Source: Pseudomonas sp. RC10
GTDB taxonomy: Bacteria; Pseudomonadota; Gammaproteobacteria; Pseudomonadales; Pseudomonadaceae
Reading direction: 5' to 3'
Assembly (NCBI RefSeq): GCF_038397775.1
Contig: NZ_CP151650.1
Location: 2,046,001 to 2,110,000 of the forward strand
Length of the DNA stretch: 64,000 nt
This document shows, piece by piece, positions 17,081 through 25,572 of the stretch. The first letter of the stretch is position 1; each line of letters begins with the position of its first letter. The position numbers were made by a program, and so were the translations under genes. The notes beneath the pieces are model-generated. The model saw only the letters and a list, made by a program, of their open reading frames with translations. It did no database searches and was not told the origin of the DNA.

Positions 17081-17476
17081 TCAGCCGCAGAACTGATAAA
17101 TCGCCGCGCGGCTCTTTTCGCTCGGGGCGGTCTGGTTTTGCTGCATCCAGAACTGGCATTTGGGACCGTTGAAACTGCGCTGCCGGTCGGCCTGTTCGGC
17201 TTCCTGGGCCTGGCGGGCTTCGCTGTCACGGAGGATCTGCCGGTATTGATCGAACATCGGGTTGTCGCTTGGCGGTTGGGGCTTGGCCGCAGGTGGGCTC
17301 GTCAGTTGCGCAGCGGCATTGTTGACGGCCTGCGTCTGTTCGGCGGGCAGGGCTTTGTAGATCAGCAAGGCCGTGAGAGCAACGGCCAGAAAACCCAGCC
17401 AGATGCCGACCGCGATGGACACAATGAGCTTCAACGGGCGGAGCGTGACAGACAGTTCGCGGTGATTGACGTACAT
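17081..17476 (-). CDS. Single-pass membrane hypothetical protein
   Basis: The 131-residue protein has a short cytoplasmic N-terminus, one helix (LIVSIAVGIWLGFLAVALTALLIY), a proline-rich stretch (LTSPPAAKPQPPSDNP), and a periplasmic C-terminal part with two cysteines (GPKCQFW and YQFCG at the end) that could form a disulfide. The start at 17476 was chosen because it places the helix at the usual distance from the N-terminus. Function unknown. It lies 24 bp downstream of the Gre-like gene on the same strand and is probably co-transcribed. Confidence 0.78.
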   Translation of the reverse strand: MYVNHRELSVTLRPLKLIVSIAVGIWLGFLAVALTALLIYKALPAEQTQAVNNAAAQLTSPPAAKPQPPSDNPMFDQYRQILRDSEARQAQEAEQADRQRSFNGPKCQFWMQQNQTAPSEKSRAAIYQFCG

Positions 17477-17593
17477 GGCAGACTTCCCCACTTGCACACG
17501 GTCGATGACGCCGATTGTCGCACGACCAAGGCTGGCGATTCTGCACCGTTATAAAGGACAATCCGTTTTTTTGAACATCCTCAGGGAGCCGGG

Positions 17594-18727
17594 ATGAAAG
17601 CCTCTTGGGATATTTTCTGTACCGTTGTGGATAACTTTGGCGACGTCGGCGTGACGTATCGCCTGGCGCGGCAGTTGGTCGCCGAACACGACATGGATGT
17701 GCGCCTGTGGATCGACGACCTGTCGGCCTTCGCACGCCTGTGCCCGGGTGCCGATGCCGAGGCGCCCCAGCAATGGCGGGACGGGGTCAGCGTGCATGTC
17801 TGGCCCAAGGACTGGCAGTCGGTCGAACCGGCCGATGTCGTCATCGAAGCCTTCGGCTGTCATCTGCCACCTGCGCAGATCGATGCGATGAAAGCCCGCG
17901 AGCCGCGTCCCCTGTGGCTGAACCTCGATTACCTCAGCGCCGAAGAATGGGTCACTGGCTGTCACGGCCTGCCGTCGCTGCAGTCGAGCGGCGTTCAGAA
18001 GTTCTTCTTCTTTCCCGGATTCAGGGAGAGCACGGGAGGCCTGTTGCGTGAGGCCGGACTGATCGAACGGCGCCACGCTTTCGAGCAGAACCCGACGGCG
18101 CAACAGGCGTTTCTGGCCGATCTGGGCGTTTATCCACAACCCGGCGCGCGGCTGATGTCGCTGTTTGCCTATGAGCATGCGGGGTTGGGATCGTGGTTGA
18201 CCTGCCTGGCTCAGGATCGGCAGCCGACGCATCTGCTGGTGCCGGAAGGGCGGATCATCGGCGACGTCGAGGGTTGGTTGGGGGTCGAGGGCCTCAGGGC
18301 GGGCGCGCTGCACGTTCGCGATCACCTGACGATTCAGGTCTTGCCCTTCGTGCGTCAGGAGGATTACGACCGGCTGTTGTGGTGCTGCGCTTTTAACGTG
18401 GTACGCGGCGAGGATTCGTTCGTCCGGGCGCAGTGGGCGGGGCGGCCCTTTATCTGGCACATCTATGAACAGGACGATGACGCCCATTGGGCCAAGCTCG
18501 ATGCGTTTCTGGAGTTGTACCTGGCAGGGTTGTCCGACGCAGCGGGGCAGGCGCTGACCGAAGTATGGCGCAACTGGAGTGCCGGACAGGACATGACGCA
18601 CAGTTGGGCCGCGCTGGAAAAACACCGAAGTGAGCTGGCGGCGCATGCCGAGCGCTGGTGTCTGGAACGGGCCTTGCAGGACGATCTGACGACTGCGCTG
18701 GTAAGGTTTTACCGAAATTGGCTATGA
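17594..18727 (+). CDS. earP: EF-P arginine rhamnosyltransferase EarP
   Basis: The 377-residue GT-B glycosyltransferase transfers rhamnose from dTDP-beta-L-rhamnose to Arg32 of elongation factor P, which activates EF-P for polyproline translation. The known catalytic and binding residues of P. putida EarP are at the same numbers here: Asp13 and Asp17 (VVDNFGDVG) and Glu273 (VVRGEDSFVRAQ). The length matches the family. efp lies immediately downstream, as in other EarP bacteria, separated by a hairpin-containing leader. Start ATG follows CAGGGAGCCGGG. Confidence 0.97.
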   Translation: MKASWDIFCTVVDNFGDVGVTYRLARQLVAEHDMDVRLWIDDLSAFARLCPGADAEAPQQWRDGVSVHVWPKDWQSVEPADVVIEAFGCHLPPAQIDAMKAREPRPLWLNLDYLSAEEWVTGCHGLPSLQSSGVQKFFFFPGFRESTGGLLREAGLIERRHAFEQNPTAQQAFLADLGVYPQPGARLMSLFAYEHAGLGSWLTCLAQDRQPTHLLVPEGRIIGDVEGWLGVEGLRAGALHVRDHLTIQVLPFVRQEDYDRLLWCCAFNVVRGEDSFVRAQWAGRPFIWHIYEQDDDAHWAKLDAFLELYLAGLSDAAGQALTEVWRNWSAGQDMTHSWAALEKHRSELAAHAERWCLERALQDDLTTALVRFYRNWL

Positions 18728-18742
18728 TACGCGCCCTTGTAG

Positions 18743-18781
18743 TAAGCCCTGTACGAAAAGTGGCTTTTCGTACAGGGCTTA
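18743..18781. promoter_or_regulatory. Strong 5'-leader hairpin of efp with upstream promoter
   Basis: An exact 18-bp inverted repeat (arms 18743-18760 and 18764-18781, loop TGG) lies between earP and efp. There is no T-run, so it is not a classical terminator. A TATGAT -10-like box overlaps the earP end at 18723-18728, which would put the transcript start about ten bases before the stem; the hairpin would then cap the 5' end of efp mRNA. The -35 region is weak. Confidence 0.7.
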
Positions 18782-18814
18782 GAAAGAACTTCAATCCAAA
18801 TTCGGATATACGTA

Positions 18815-19384
18815 ATGAAAACTGGCAAAGAGCTTAAACCCGGTACCGTGATCAAGATCGACAACGATCCTTGGCTGGTTCAGAAAGCTGAATTCACCAA
18901 GTCGGGCCGTAACAGCGCGATCATGAAAACCAAGCTGAAGAACCTGCTGACCGGTTACAAGACTGAAACCGTCTACAGTGCCGACGACAAGCTGGAAGAC
19001 GTGATCCTTGACCGTAAAGAAGCTTCCCTGTCTTTCATCAGCGGTGACTCCTACACGTTCATGGACACCACTGACTACACCATGTACGAACTGAACGCCG
19101 AAGACATCGAAGCCGTTCTGCCTTTCATCGAAGAAGGCATGACCGACATTTGCGAAGCTGTGTTCTTCGAAGGCCGTCTGGTTTCCGTAGAGCTGCCGAC
19201 CACTATCGTGCGCGTCGTTGACTACACCGAAGGTTCCGCTCGCGGCGACACTTCCGGCAAGGTCATGAAGCCTGCCAAGCTGGCCAACGGCACTGAGCTG
19301 CAAGTGGCTGACTTCATCGAAATCGGTGACAAGATCGAGATCGATACCCGTGAAGGCGGTTCCTACAAAGGCCGTGCTAAGTAA
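18815..19384 (+). CDS. efp: Elongation factor P
   Basis: The 189-residue EF-P binds between the ribosomal P and E sites and relieves stalling at consecutive prolines. It has three beta-barrel domains. The modification loop reads KSGRNSAIM with Arg at position 32, the residue rhamnosylated by EarP, rather than the Lys of EpmA-type species; this agrees with earP upstream. The C-terminus ([13 protein letters not shown]) is intact. The ribosome site before the ATG is weak, and a very strong hairpin sits in the leader. A terminator follows. Confidence 0.98.
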   Translation: MKTGKELKPGTVIKIDNDPWLVQKAEFTKSGRNSAIMKTKLKNLLTGYKTETVYSADDKLEDVILDRKEASLSFISGDSYTFMDTTDYTMYELNAEDIEAVLPFIEEGMTDICEAVFFEGRLVSVELPTTIVRVVDYTEGSARGDTSGKVMKPAKLANGTELQVADFIEIGDKIEIDTREGGSYKGRAK

Positions 19385-19410
19385 GCATTGCACTTGTAAC
19401 GCTGGACACG

Positions 19411-19441
19411 AAAAAGCCCGACCATCGAGTCGGGCTTTTTT
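19411..19441 (+). terminator. Intrinsic terminator of efp
   Basis: AAAAAGCCCGA, a short loop, TCGGGCTTTTTT; strong stem with T-run 27 bp after the efp stop. Confidence 0.92.
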
Positions 19442-19500
19442 GTGGGCGTCTTGTTACCAGTTCATGAGAATCACCTATGCGTTGATAGGGTTTGAATGCA

Positions 19501-19579
19501 CCGGCCTCATCGCGAGCAAGCTCACTCCTACAGACGACGCGTGACTCTGTAGGAGTGAGCTTGCTCGCGATGAGGCCGG
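19501..19579. repeat. REP pair, GAGTGAGCTTGCTCGCGA family
   Basis: A perfect 33-bp inverted repeat (arms 19501-19533 and 19547-19579) with a 13-base spacer. The core is the Pseudomonas REP sequence TAGGAGTGAGCTTGCTCGCG. It lies between convergent efp and the hydrolase gene. The same family is at 61625-61714. Confidence 0.93.
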
Positions 19580-19614
19580 ATAAAACCCCAAGGATCTATC
19601 CGGCCTGCGTCGTT

Positions 19615-20634
19615 TTACTTCAGGTGAACCTTCAATTCCTGCGACGCCTGCAACATCGCAGACCGCACTTCCGGCACTTGGCTGATGACGTTCAACAACC
19701 CGTAGTCGTGAATCATGCCGTTGTAGCGAACCGCCGTGACGGGCACCCCTGCCTGATCCAGCTTGCGGGCGTAGGCTTCGCCTTCGTCGCGCAGCACGTC
19801 GGCCCCAGCGGTCTGCACCAGCGCGGGCGGCAGGCCTTTCAATTGATCCGTCGTCGCCCGCAGTGGCGAGGCATAGATCTCGGCGCGTTGCTTCGGATCG
19901 GTGGTGTAGTTGTCCCAGAACCACTTCATCATGTTGCGGGTGAGAAAGTGGCCCTCGGCGAATTGTTCATAAGAGCCGGTATCGAAGTTGGCGTCGGTCA
20001 CAGGCCACAGCAGCACTTGGTAACGAATCGCCGGTGTGCCCTTGTCCTTCGCCATCAAACTGACGACTGCCGCCATGTTGCCACCGACGCTGTTGCCTGC
20101 CACGGCCAGACGCTTGCCATCGACGTTGATCTCCTTGCCATGCTCGGCCACCCATTTCGTCGCCGCATAGGCCTGGTTGATCGCCGTCGGGTAGTGCGCC
20201 TCAGGCGAAGGGGTGTAGTTGACGAACACCGCCACCGCACCGGAACCCTCGACCAGGTCGCGCACCAACCGCTCGTGGGTCGGGTAGTCGCCCAGCACCC
20301 AGCCGCCGCCGTGGAAGTACATGAACACAGGCAAGGTCCCCTTGACGCCTGCCGGACGCACGATGGTCAGGCTGATGGTCTGGCCGTCAACCGTGATGGT
20401 CTTCTGGCTGACATCGGCTTTGGGCAGGGTCAGCTTGACCCCTGCCTGCGCGCCGGTCAGTACGGCGCGGGCATCTTTGGGCGACAGTTGCTCCATCGGT
20501 TTGCCCGTCCCTGCATTCAGGGCATCGAGAAACGCTTGGGTGCTGTGTTCGACGCCGGTGTCGGTGGCGGCGAAGGCGTTACCGATGGACAGCGCGAGGA
20601 GTGAGCCAGCCAGAATCTTGCCGAACGTGTTCAT
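19615..20634 (-). CDS. Exported HSL-type alpha/beta hydrolase
   Basis: The 339-residue protein has an N-terminal signal peptide (MNTFGKILAGSLLALSIGNAFA), so it is probably periplasmic. The hormone-sensitive-lipase family motifs are all present: HGGGWVLGD (oxyanion hole), nucleophile Ser in AGNSVGG, acid in DVLRDEGEAYA and catalytic His in NGMIHDYG. The expected activity is carboxylesterase on short acyl esters. It lies 26 bp downstream of ohr on the same strand, so it may be co-induced by organic peroxides, which could suit the hydrolysis of oxidised lipid esters. Confidence 0.9.
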   Translation of the reverse strand: MNTFGKILAGSLLALSIGNAFAATDTGVEHSTQAFLDALNAGTGKPMEQLSPKDARAVLTGAQAGVKLTLPKADVSQKTITVDGQTISLTIVRPAGVKGTLPVFMYFHGGGWVLGDYPTHERLVRDLVEGSGAVAVFVNYTPSPEAHYPTAINQAYAATKWVAEHGKEINVDGKRLAVAGNSVGGNMAAVVSLMAKDKGTPAIRYQVLLWPVTDANFDTGSYEQFAEGHFLTRNMMKWFWDNYTTDPKQRAEIYASPLRATTDQLKGLPPALVQTAGADVLRDEGEAYARKLDQAGVPVTAVRYNGMIHDYGLLNVISQVPEVRSAMLQASQELKVHLK

Positions 20635-20660
20635 GTTTTTCTCCTTGGCGAGCGGATGAG

Positions 20661-21080
20661 TTAGACAGTCACGTGCAGACGGACGTCAACGTTGCCGCGG
20701 GTGGCGTTGGAGTAAGGGCAGACCTGGTGAGCGGCGTCGACCAGCGCTTGGGCGTCCGCTTGCTCCAGACCTGGCAGGCTGATGTGCAGGTCGATGTCCA
20801 GACCGAAGCCGCCAGGAATCTGGCCGATGCCGACATGAGCAGTGATCGAGGCGTCAGCTGGAATGCTGCGCTTGCTTTGGCCGGCGACGAATTTTAGTGC
20901 GCCGATGAAGCACGCTGAGTAGCCGGCGGCGAACAGTTGCTCAGGGTTGGTGGCTTCACCGCCAGCACCGCCGAGTTCTTTCGGGGTGGCCAGTTTCACG
21001 TCGAGAATCTTGTCGCTGGAAACAGCACGGCCATCACGGCCACCGGTTGCGGTTGCGACTGCGGTATAGAGAGTTTGCAT
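20661..21080 (-). CDS. ohr: Organic hydroperoxide resistance protein Ohr
   Basis: The 139-residue thiol peroxidase reduces lipid and organic hydroperoxides using a lipoyl-dependent thiol system. The OsmC/Ohr fold shows the peroxidatic Cys57 in AAGYSACFIG and the resolving Cys121 in HQVCPYSNATRGN. The start follows GGAAATATC. The gene reads away from ohrR's position in the same orientation, with a 349-bp gap that holds the likely OhrR operators. The alpha/beta hydrolase gene follows closely. Confidence 0.97.
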   Translation of the reverse strand: MQTLYTAVATATGGRDGRAVSSDKILDVKLATPKELGGAGGEATNPEQLFAAGYSACFIGALKFVAGQSKRSIPADASITAHVGIGQIPGGFGLDIDLHISLPGLEQADAQALVDAAHQVCPYSNATRGNVDVRLHVTV

Positions 21081-21429
21081 GATATTTCCTCACTGATGAC
21101 GTTGGGTTATGTCGTTTAGCTTTGCGCTAAATGTTTGTGCGCTAAGCAAGTGAGACGAAATGTACTGCGTTAATGTTTAGCGCGCAAGATAAATTTCCAT
21201 AGAATTTTTGATGATTGACGAAAATTCGATAAAATCACTGATTTAAAAGGAAATTTATTTTGGGGTGGGAACTGTCTTTTATACGGGCGCCTGGGCAGTC
21301 ACCGTGTTGCATGAGGCAATGAGTCAAGGGAGGAGCGGCGGTCGTAAAGCCAGGCTCGGCACATCATCCCCATGCCCAGAAATGAAAAAGGCCAGCACGG
21401 GCTGACCTTTGAGGTGAGATGAGGAGGGA
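21081..21429. promoter_or_regulatory. ohr promoter/operator gap
   Basis: Gene-free 349 bp. The ohr-proximal part (21115-21183) carries three TTTAGCGC/GCGCTAAA-type half-sites, including the inverted pair TTTAGC-TTT-GCGCTAAA at 21115-21131, then GCGCTAA at 21139 and TTTAGCGC at 21176-21183. This is followed by an AT-rich stretch (21190-21265) suitable for a promoter. OhrR is the obvious candidate binder. The far end contains the ohrR terminator. Confidence 0.6.
21385..21410 (-). terminator. Probable terminator of ohrR
   Basis: Read on the minus strand: AAAGGTCAGC, short loop, GCTGGCCTTTTT; imperfect stem followed by T residues, 20 bp past the ohrR stop. Confidence 0.75.
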
Positions 21430-21903
21430 TCAGAGGCTCTGATGCAGATTCCCTCGCAACCCCAGCAAATCTCGCTGCAACGCTTGCAGCTGTTCCACGG
21501 AGATGCCGCTTGCGGCAAGAATGCAGTGAGGAATGCTCTGGGCCTTTTGGTGCAAGGCTTTGCCCTGTTCAGTCAGGTGCAAGAGCACGACGCGTTCGTC
21601 CTCCTTGCTGCGGGTACGGCTGATCAAACCTTCGACTTCCAGGCGTTTGAGCAGTGGCGTCAAGGAGCCGGGGTCAGTCAACAGGCGCGTGCTGACTTCT
21701 CCGACCGTCAATCCGTCCTTTTCCCACAGCACCAACATCGCCAGGTACTGGGGATAAGTGAGATTCAGTTCTTGAAGCAGTGGTTTGTACACCTTGGTCA
21801 TCATCAACGATGTGGAATACAGGGCAAAACACAGCTGATTGTCCAGCAGCAACTCGTCGCAACTGCCAGCGCCCGCCGTGGTGGCGCTATCGTCGGCATT
21901 CAT
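21430..21903 (-). CDS. ohrR: MarR-family organic peroxide sensor OhrR
   Basis: The 157-residue repressor releases DNA when its N-terminal cysteine is oxidised by organic hydroperoxides. The sensing cysteine is Cys25 in DNQLCFALYS, at the expected position before YPQYLAMLVLWE. The winged helix contains DPGSLTPLLKRLE and RSKEDERVVLLHLT. A further C-terminal Cys in IPHCIL may take part in disulfide formation, as in two-cysteine OhrR. A short perfect palindrome CACTAATTTAGTG at 21933-21945 lies just upstream, a possible autoregulatory site. Confidence 0.95.
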   Translation of the reverse strand: MNADDSATTAGAGSCDELLLDNQLCFALYSTSLMMTKVYKPLLQELNLTYPQYLAMLVLWEKDGLTVGEVSTRLLTDPGSLTPLLKRLEVEGLISRTRSKEDERVVLLHLTEQGKALHQKAQSIPHCILAASGISVEQLQALQRDLLGLRGNLHQSL

Positions 21904-21932
21904 GGGTACATCCTCATTTGATCGTCAATGCC

Positions 21933-21945
21933 CACTAATTTAGTG
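21933..21945. promoter_or_regulatory. Candidate operator upstream of ohrR
   Basis: CACTAA-T-TTAGTG, a perfect 6-1-6 palindrome 30 bp before the ohrR start. It shares the TTTAG core with the half-sites in front of ohr, consistent with one binder, presumably OhrR. Confidence 0.5.
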
Positions 21946-22140
21946 CCATGATCTTTAATGCACCAGATAAATTGGCTAATCGTTGATCAGGCCTTTGTCT
22001 ATCAGGGACGCCGTTGACATGGATAAAACACGATTCGTGAATCGACTCATCACGATTCGTTGACGCCAATGGTGGTCTGTGGATTTCCTCCATTCCCCTG
22101 ACTGCGTAGCATGCGCGCAGGACTGAAAAGAGGACCGGGT

Positions 22141-22890
22141 GTGATCGTTGATGTGGTGTGGTATCTGTTGTTGGGCGCGGCCATGGGCACGTTGGGCGGT
22201 CTGTTCGGGATCGGTGGCGGGCTGGTGGCGATTCCGGCGCTGGGGGTGTTGTTTGGCCTCGATCAGCAACTGGCGCAAGGCACGGCGCTGTTGATGGTGC
22301 TGCCCAACGTGCTGTTGGCGTTGTGGCGTTATAACCAGCGCAACCGGATTTCGGTACGCAACGCGATGATGCTGATCGTCCCGAGCTTCATCATTTCCTG
22401 GCTGACGTCGCTGTGGGCCGTGCGGATTGATGCCCAAAGCATGCGGGTCGGCTTTGTCGGGTTTCTCATCGTGCTGACCCTGTTCAACCTGATCCAGATG
22501 TATTGGCGCAAAGGCGACGCCGGCGCCGAGTTGCGTCACAGCAAATGGTTGTGGGTGCTAGGTGTAGGTTCGGGCGTGACGGCGGGCATGTTCGGTGTCG
22601 GTGGCGGAGTCATCGCAACGCCGATCCTCACCGGTATCTTCGGCGCGACCCAAGTCGCTGCTCAAGGATTGGCACTGGCGCTGGCGGCCCCGGCGACGCT
22701 GATCACCATGACCACCTATGCCTTGCACGGTCATGTGAACTGGCTGATGGGGATACCGCTGGCGATTGGCGGTCTGGCCAGCATCAGTTGGGGCGTGGCC
22801 CTTGCGCACAGCATGCCCGAGCGTCTGTTACGTTCGCTCTTCTGTGTGTTCTTGGTGATCTGCGCCATCATGCTGTGCTTCCGGGTGTAG
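22141..22890 (+). CDS. TauE/SafE-family membrane transporter
   Basis: The product has 249 residues from the GTG start at 22141; AGAGGA lies eight bases upstream. An ATG ten codons further upstream is the alternative. It has about eight helices in two homologous halves, each with the glycine-rich family motif (GGLFGIGGGLVAIPALG and AGMFGVGGGVIATPILTG). The family exports or imports sulfite, sulfonates or related organic anions. Its neighbour is a convergent LysR gene nine bases away. Although sulfur genes occur 24 kb away, nothing here links it to them. Confidence 0.88.
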   Translation: MIVDVVWYLLLGAAMGTLGGLFGIGGGLVAIPALGVLFGLDQQLAQGTALLMVLPNVLLALWRYNQRNRISVRNAMMLIVPSFIISWLTSLWAVRIDAQSMRVGFVGFLIVLTLFNLIQMYWRKGDAGAELRHSKWLWVLGVGSGVTAGMFGVGGGVIATPILTGIFGATQVAAQGLALALAAPATLITMTTYALHGHVNWLMGIPLAIGGLASISWGVALAHSMPERLLRSLFCVFLVICAIMLCFRV

Positions 22891-22899
22891 CCGCGAAAA

Positions 22900-23754
22900 T
22901 CACAGCTTGAAGCCCTCGGCGATGTGATCGGCGAGGCATTCGGTGATGGGCGAAGGATTGCTCGGATTGCGTAACAGGACGATGCTTGCCGAGGGCAATT
23001 GCGGCAGCCCTTCGGCCTCGCCGAGCACGCGCAAATCCGAGGTGATCAGGCTTTCCAGCTGAGCCGTCACTGCCAGCCCGGCGCTGACCACGGCCATGAT
23101 CGCCGCGAGGCTGGCGCTGGTGTACGCCACCCGGTATTCGCGGCCAATCGTATCCAGCGCGTTACAGGCCCACAACCGGCAGAAGCAGTCGCTGTTGAAC
23201 ATCGCCAGGGGAATCGGCGACCGTTCGTGTGGGCAGAATCCCGCAGCTTCGGCCCAGACAAAACGCTCCTGACGCAGAATCTGGCCGATTTCCTTCCCCG
23301 GCTCGCGCGTGACGATGCTCAGGTCGAGGTCCTGACGTTGCAGCAGTTGTGCCGATGACTCGCAATGCACTTCCACCTGAATCAGCGGATACGCCTGTGC
23401 GAACCGCGACAAAATGCCGGGCAAAAACCGCATCACATAATCGTCGGGCGTGCCGATTTTCACGGTGCCGACCATGTGCGGTTCGCGCAGCGTGTTGAAC
23501 ACCTCGCTGTGCAGTTTGAGGATGCGTCGCGCGTAGCCCAGCAGCACTTGCCCTTCTGCTGTGAGGTTCAACACGCGTCCGTCTTTCTGGAACAGGGGGC
23601 GTTGAACCACGTCATCTTCAAGTCGTTTCATTTGCATGCTGACCGCCGACTGCGTGCGGTTCACGACCTCGCCAGCCTTCGTGAAACCGCCCTGATCGGC
23701 GATAGCGACAAAGGTGCGTAGCAGCTCGCTGTCGATACTGGGGTATGTAGCCAT
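22900..23754 (-). CDS. LysR-family transcriptional regulator
   Basis: The 284-residue protein has an N-terminal winged helix (LRTFVAIADQGGFTKAGEVV, NRTQSAVSMQMKRLED) and a C-terminal periplasmic-binding-protein-like effector domain beginning at about residue 92 (GTVKIGTPDDYVMRFLPGIL). It is divergent from the DUF1127 gene and convergent with the TauE/SafE gene. Several cysteines (CHES-like HCESS, FCPHE, CFCRLWACN) occur in the effector domain; their meaning is unknown. No target can be named. Confidence 0.9.
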   Translation of the reverse strand: MATYPSIDSELLRTFVAIADQGGFTKAGEVVNRTQSAVSMQMKRLEDDVVQRPLFQKDGRVLNLTAEGQVLLGYARRILKLHSEVFNTLREPHMVGTVKIGTPDDYVMRFLPGILSRFAQAYPLIQVEVHCESSAQLLQRQDLDLSIVTREPGKEIGQILRQERFVWAEAAGFCPHERSPIPLAMFNSDCFCRLWACNALDTIGREYRVAYTSASLAAIMAVVSAGLAVTAQLESLITSDLRVLGEAEGLPQLPSASIVLLRNPSNPSPITECLADHIAEGFKL

Positions 23755-23852
23755 TGCATCAATCTCCCAGATGCACTGCATCAGAAACATTCGTTGGATT
23801 GATCTTAAGCCCGGGCAGACAATCTCGCCATCCCCACTTGGAGGGCAAGACG

Positions 23853-24086
23853 ATGAAAGGTCAAAAAGGTTATGTACTGGTGCTGAAAACCCTGTCCCAC
23901 GACTCCGCGATGGACCGCGCCTGGCATGCGGTCGCGGCCCGCGTCGCCCGCTGGCGCAAGCTGCATCATGAGCGGGTCCAACTGGCGAGTTTGAGCGATG
24001 ACGCGCTCAAGGACATTGGGCTGTCGCGCGCCGATGTCCTTGTCGAAATCGAAAGACCGTTCTGGGACGATCCACTTAAGCACTGA
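23853..24086 (+). CDS. DUF1127 small protein
   Basis: The 77-residue protein has the C-terminal DUF1127 (YjiS-like) segment: a basic amphipathic helix (VARWRKLHHERVQL) followed by ASLSDDALKDIGLSRADV. The domain is an arginine-rich region that in some relatives binds RNA or regulates phosphate or C4 metabolism. The start has TTGGAGGGCAAGACG upstream. It diverges from a LysR gene, a common arrangement in Pseudomonas, and that regulator is a reasonable candidate to control it. Confidence 0.88.
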   Translation: MKGQKGYVLVLKTLSHDSAMDRAWHAVAARVARWRKLHHERVQLASLSDDALKDIGLSRADVLVEIERPFWDDPLKH

Positions 24087-24136
24087 CAGAGCAGGGCGGG
24101 ATCGGGTAGTTTTGCAGATCGTCCAGGAGGTCCTGA

Positions 24137-25384
24137 ATGCCTGCAGAACTGCCGATCTCGCAACACCTGTCCATCAAACAAGCCCGTCGTCTGGCACTGG
24201 CAGCCCAAGGCTTCAATGGCCGTCAGCCGCCCGTGACGATTACGGCTCGCCACGTCACCCGATTGATCGAGCGCCTTGGGGTGCTGCAGATCGATTCAGT
24301 CAACGCGCTGGTGCGCTCGCACTACCTGCCGCTGTATTCCCGCTTGGGCAATTATCCGCAAAAACTGCTGGATCAGGCCGCGTGGAGTCAGGGTCGACAT
24401 CGAAAGCTGTTCGAATACTGGGGGCATGAGGCGTCGTTGTTGCCGGTCGAGTTGTACCCGCTGATGCGCTGGCGCATGCAACGGGCGTCGCAAGGCGAGG
24501 GCATCTACCAGCACATGGCCAAGTTCGGACGGGAGGAGCAGTCGACCATCGCCCGCGTGTTGCAGGCTGTTCGCGAACAGGGCGCACTGGGAGCGGGCAC
24601 GCTCAATACCCGTCAGGAGCGCGCGGGTCCCTGGTGGGACTGGAGCGCCGAAAAGCTTGCGCTGGAATGGCTGTTCGCGGCGGGCGAAGTCACCGTGGCC
24701 GGGCGTCGAGGGTTCGAGCGTCTCTACGATCTGCCGGAGCGGGTATTGCCCGAAGCCATCATCAACCACCCCGAACTGGCCGAAACGGACGCGCAACGCG
24801 ATTTGCTGCTGCACGCGGTTCAGGCGTTGGGTGTGAGCACTGAGAAAGACATTCGCGATTACTTCCGCCAAGACCCCTTACCGGCGAGGCAGGGCTTGGC
24901 CGAGCTGGTGGAGGCGGGCGCGATTCAACGGGTTCAGGTCAAAGGATGGAAACAGCCTGCCTATGCCCTGCCGGATTTCAGCGTTCCCCGAAAAATCACG
25001 GCCAGTGCGCTGCTGTCACCCTTCGATTCCCTGATCTGGGAGCGGGCCAGGACCGAGCGCCTGTTCGATTTCCACTATCGGCTGGAAATCTACACCCCGG
25101 CCCACAAGCGGGTGTACGGCTATTACGTGCTGCCCTTCCTGTACGATGAGCGCATCGCGGCTCGCATCGATTTGCGTGCGGAACGGGCGTCAGGAAGGCT
25201 GGCCGTGCACGCCGTTCACGAGGAGGAACCGGGGCTGGACGAGGAGGGGATGCACGCGTTAGCCGTTAACCTGCGACGACTGGCCGACTGGCTGGGGCTG
25301 CCGGAAGTGCTGATCAACTGCCCCCGCGCCAGTGCGGCGCGGCTGCGTGTTGCGTTTGTCGACGTAGGGTTGCGGCAGGGTTGA
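24137..25384 (+). CDS. ycaQ: YcaQ/AlkX-family DNA glycosylase (interstrand crosslink repair)
   Basis: The 415-residue protein belongs to the HTH_42 superfamily. It consists of tandem winged helices with the family's catalytic QxD motif in VLQIDSVNAL near residue 54; this type (QxD) characterises AlkX/YcaQ enzymes, which excise alkylated bases and unhook nitrogen-mustard crosslinks, while the AlkZ type has QxQ. SHYLPLYSRLGNY and KITASALLSPFDSLIW are family-conserved stretches. The start follows CCAGGAGGTCCTGA. It lies 50 bp after the DUF1127 gene. Confidence 0.9.
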   Translation: MPAELPISQHLSIKQARRLALAAQGFNGRQPPVTITARHVTRLIERLGVLQIDSVNALVRSHYLPLYSRLGNYPQKLLDQAAWSQGRHRKLFEYWGHEASLLPVELYPLMRWRMQRASQGEGIYQHMAKFGREEQSTIARVLQAVREQGALGAGTLNTRQERAGPWWDWSAEKLALEWLFAAGEVTVAGRRGFERLYDLPERVLPEAIINHPELAETDAQRDLLLHAVQALGVSTEKDIRDYFRQDPLPARQGLAELVEAGAIQRVQVKGWKQPAYALPDFSVPRKITASALLSPFDSLIWERARTERLFDFHYRLEIYTPAHKRVYGYYVLPFLYDERIAARIDLRAERASGRLAVHAVHEEEPGLDEEGMHALAVNLRRLADWLGLPEVLINCPRASAARLRVAFVDVGLRQG

Positions 25385-25441
25385 TTCAGATGCCCTTTGA
25401 CGCTGGTCGCGCCCCTGAAACGGGGGGCTGCTTGCGATCAA

Positions 25442-25531
25442 TTGTAGGAGCCGGCTTGCTGGCGAAGGCGATCTGACGCGATGCGTAAGGCGACTGACAC
25501 TCGGTTTTCGCCAGCAAGCCGGCTCCTACAA
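25442..25531. repeat. REP pair, GCCGGCTTGCTGGCGAA family
   Basis: Perfect 25-bp inverted repeat (arms 25442-25466 and 25507-25531) with a 40-base spacer, between convergent ycaQ and the DAHP synthase gene. A decayed relative appears at the end of the 257-bp tandem repeat near 49.9 kb. Confidence 0.93.
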
Positions 25532-25572
25532 GGGCTCGGCGTTCGTTCTGGCCTGTGTGATGCTGACTCGGT

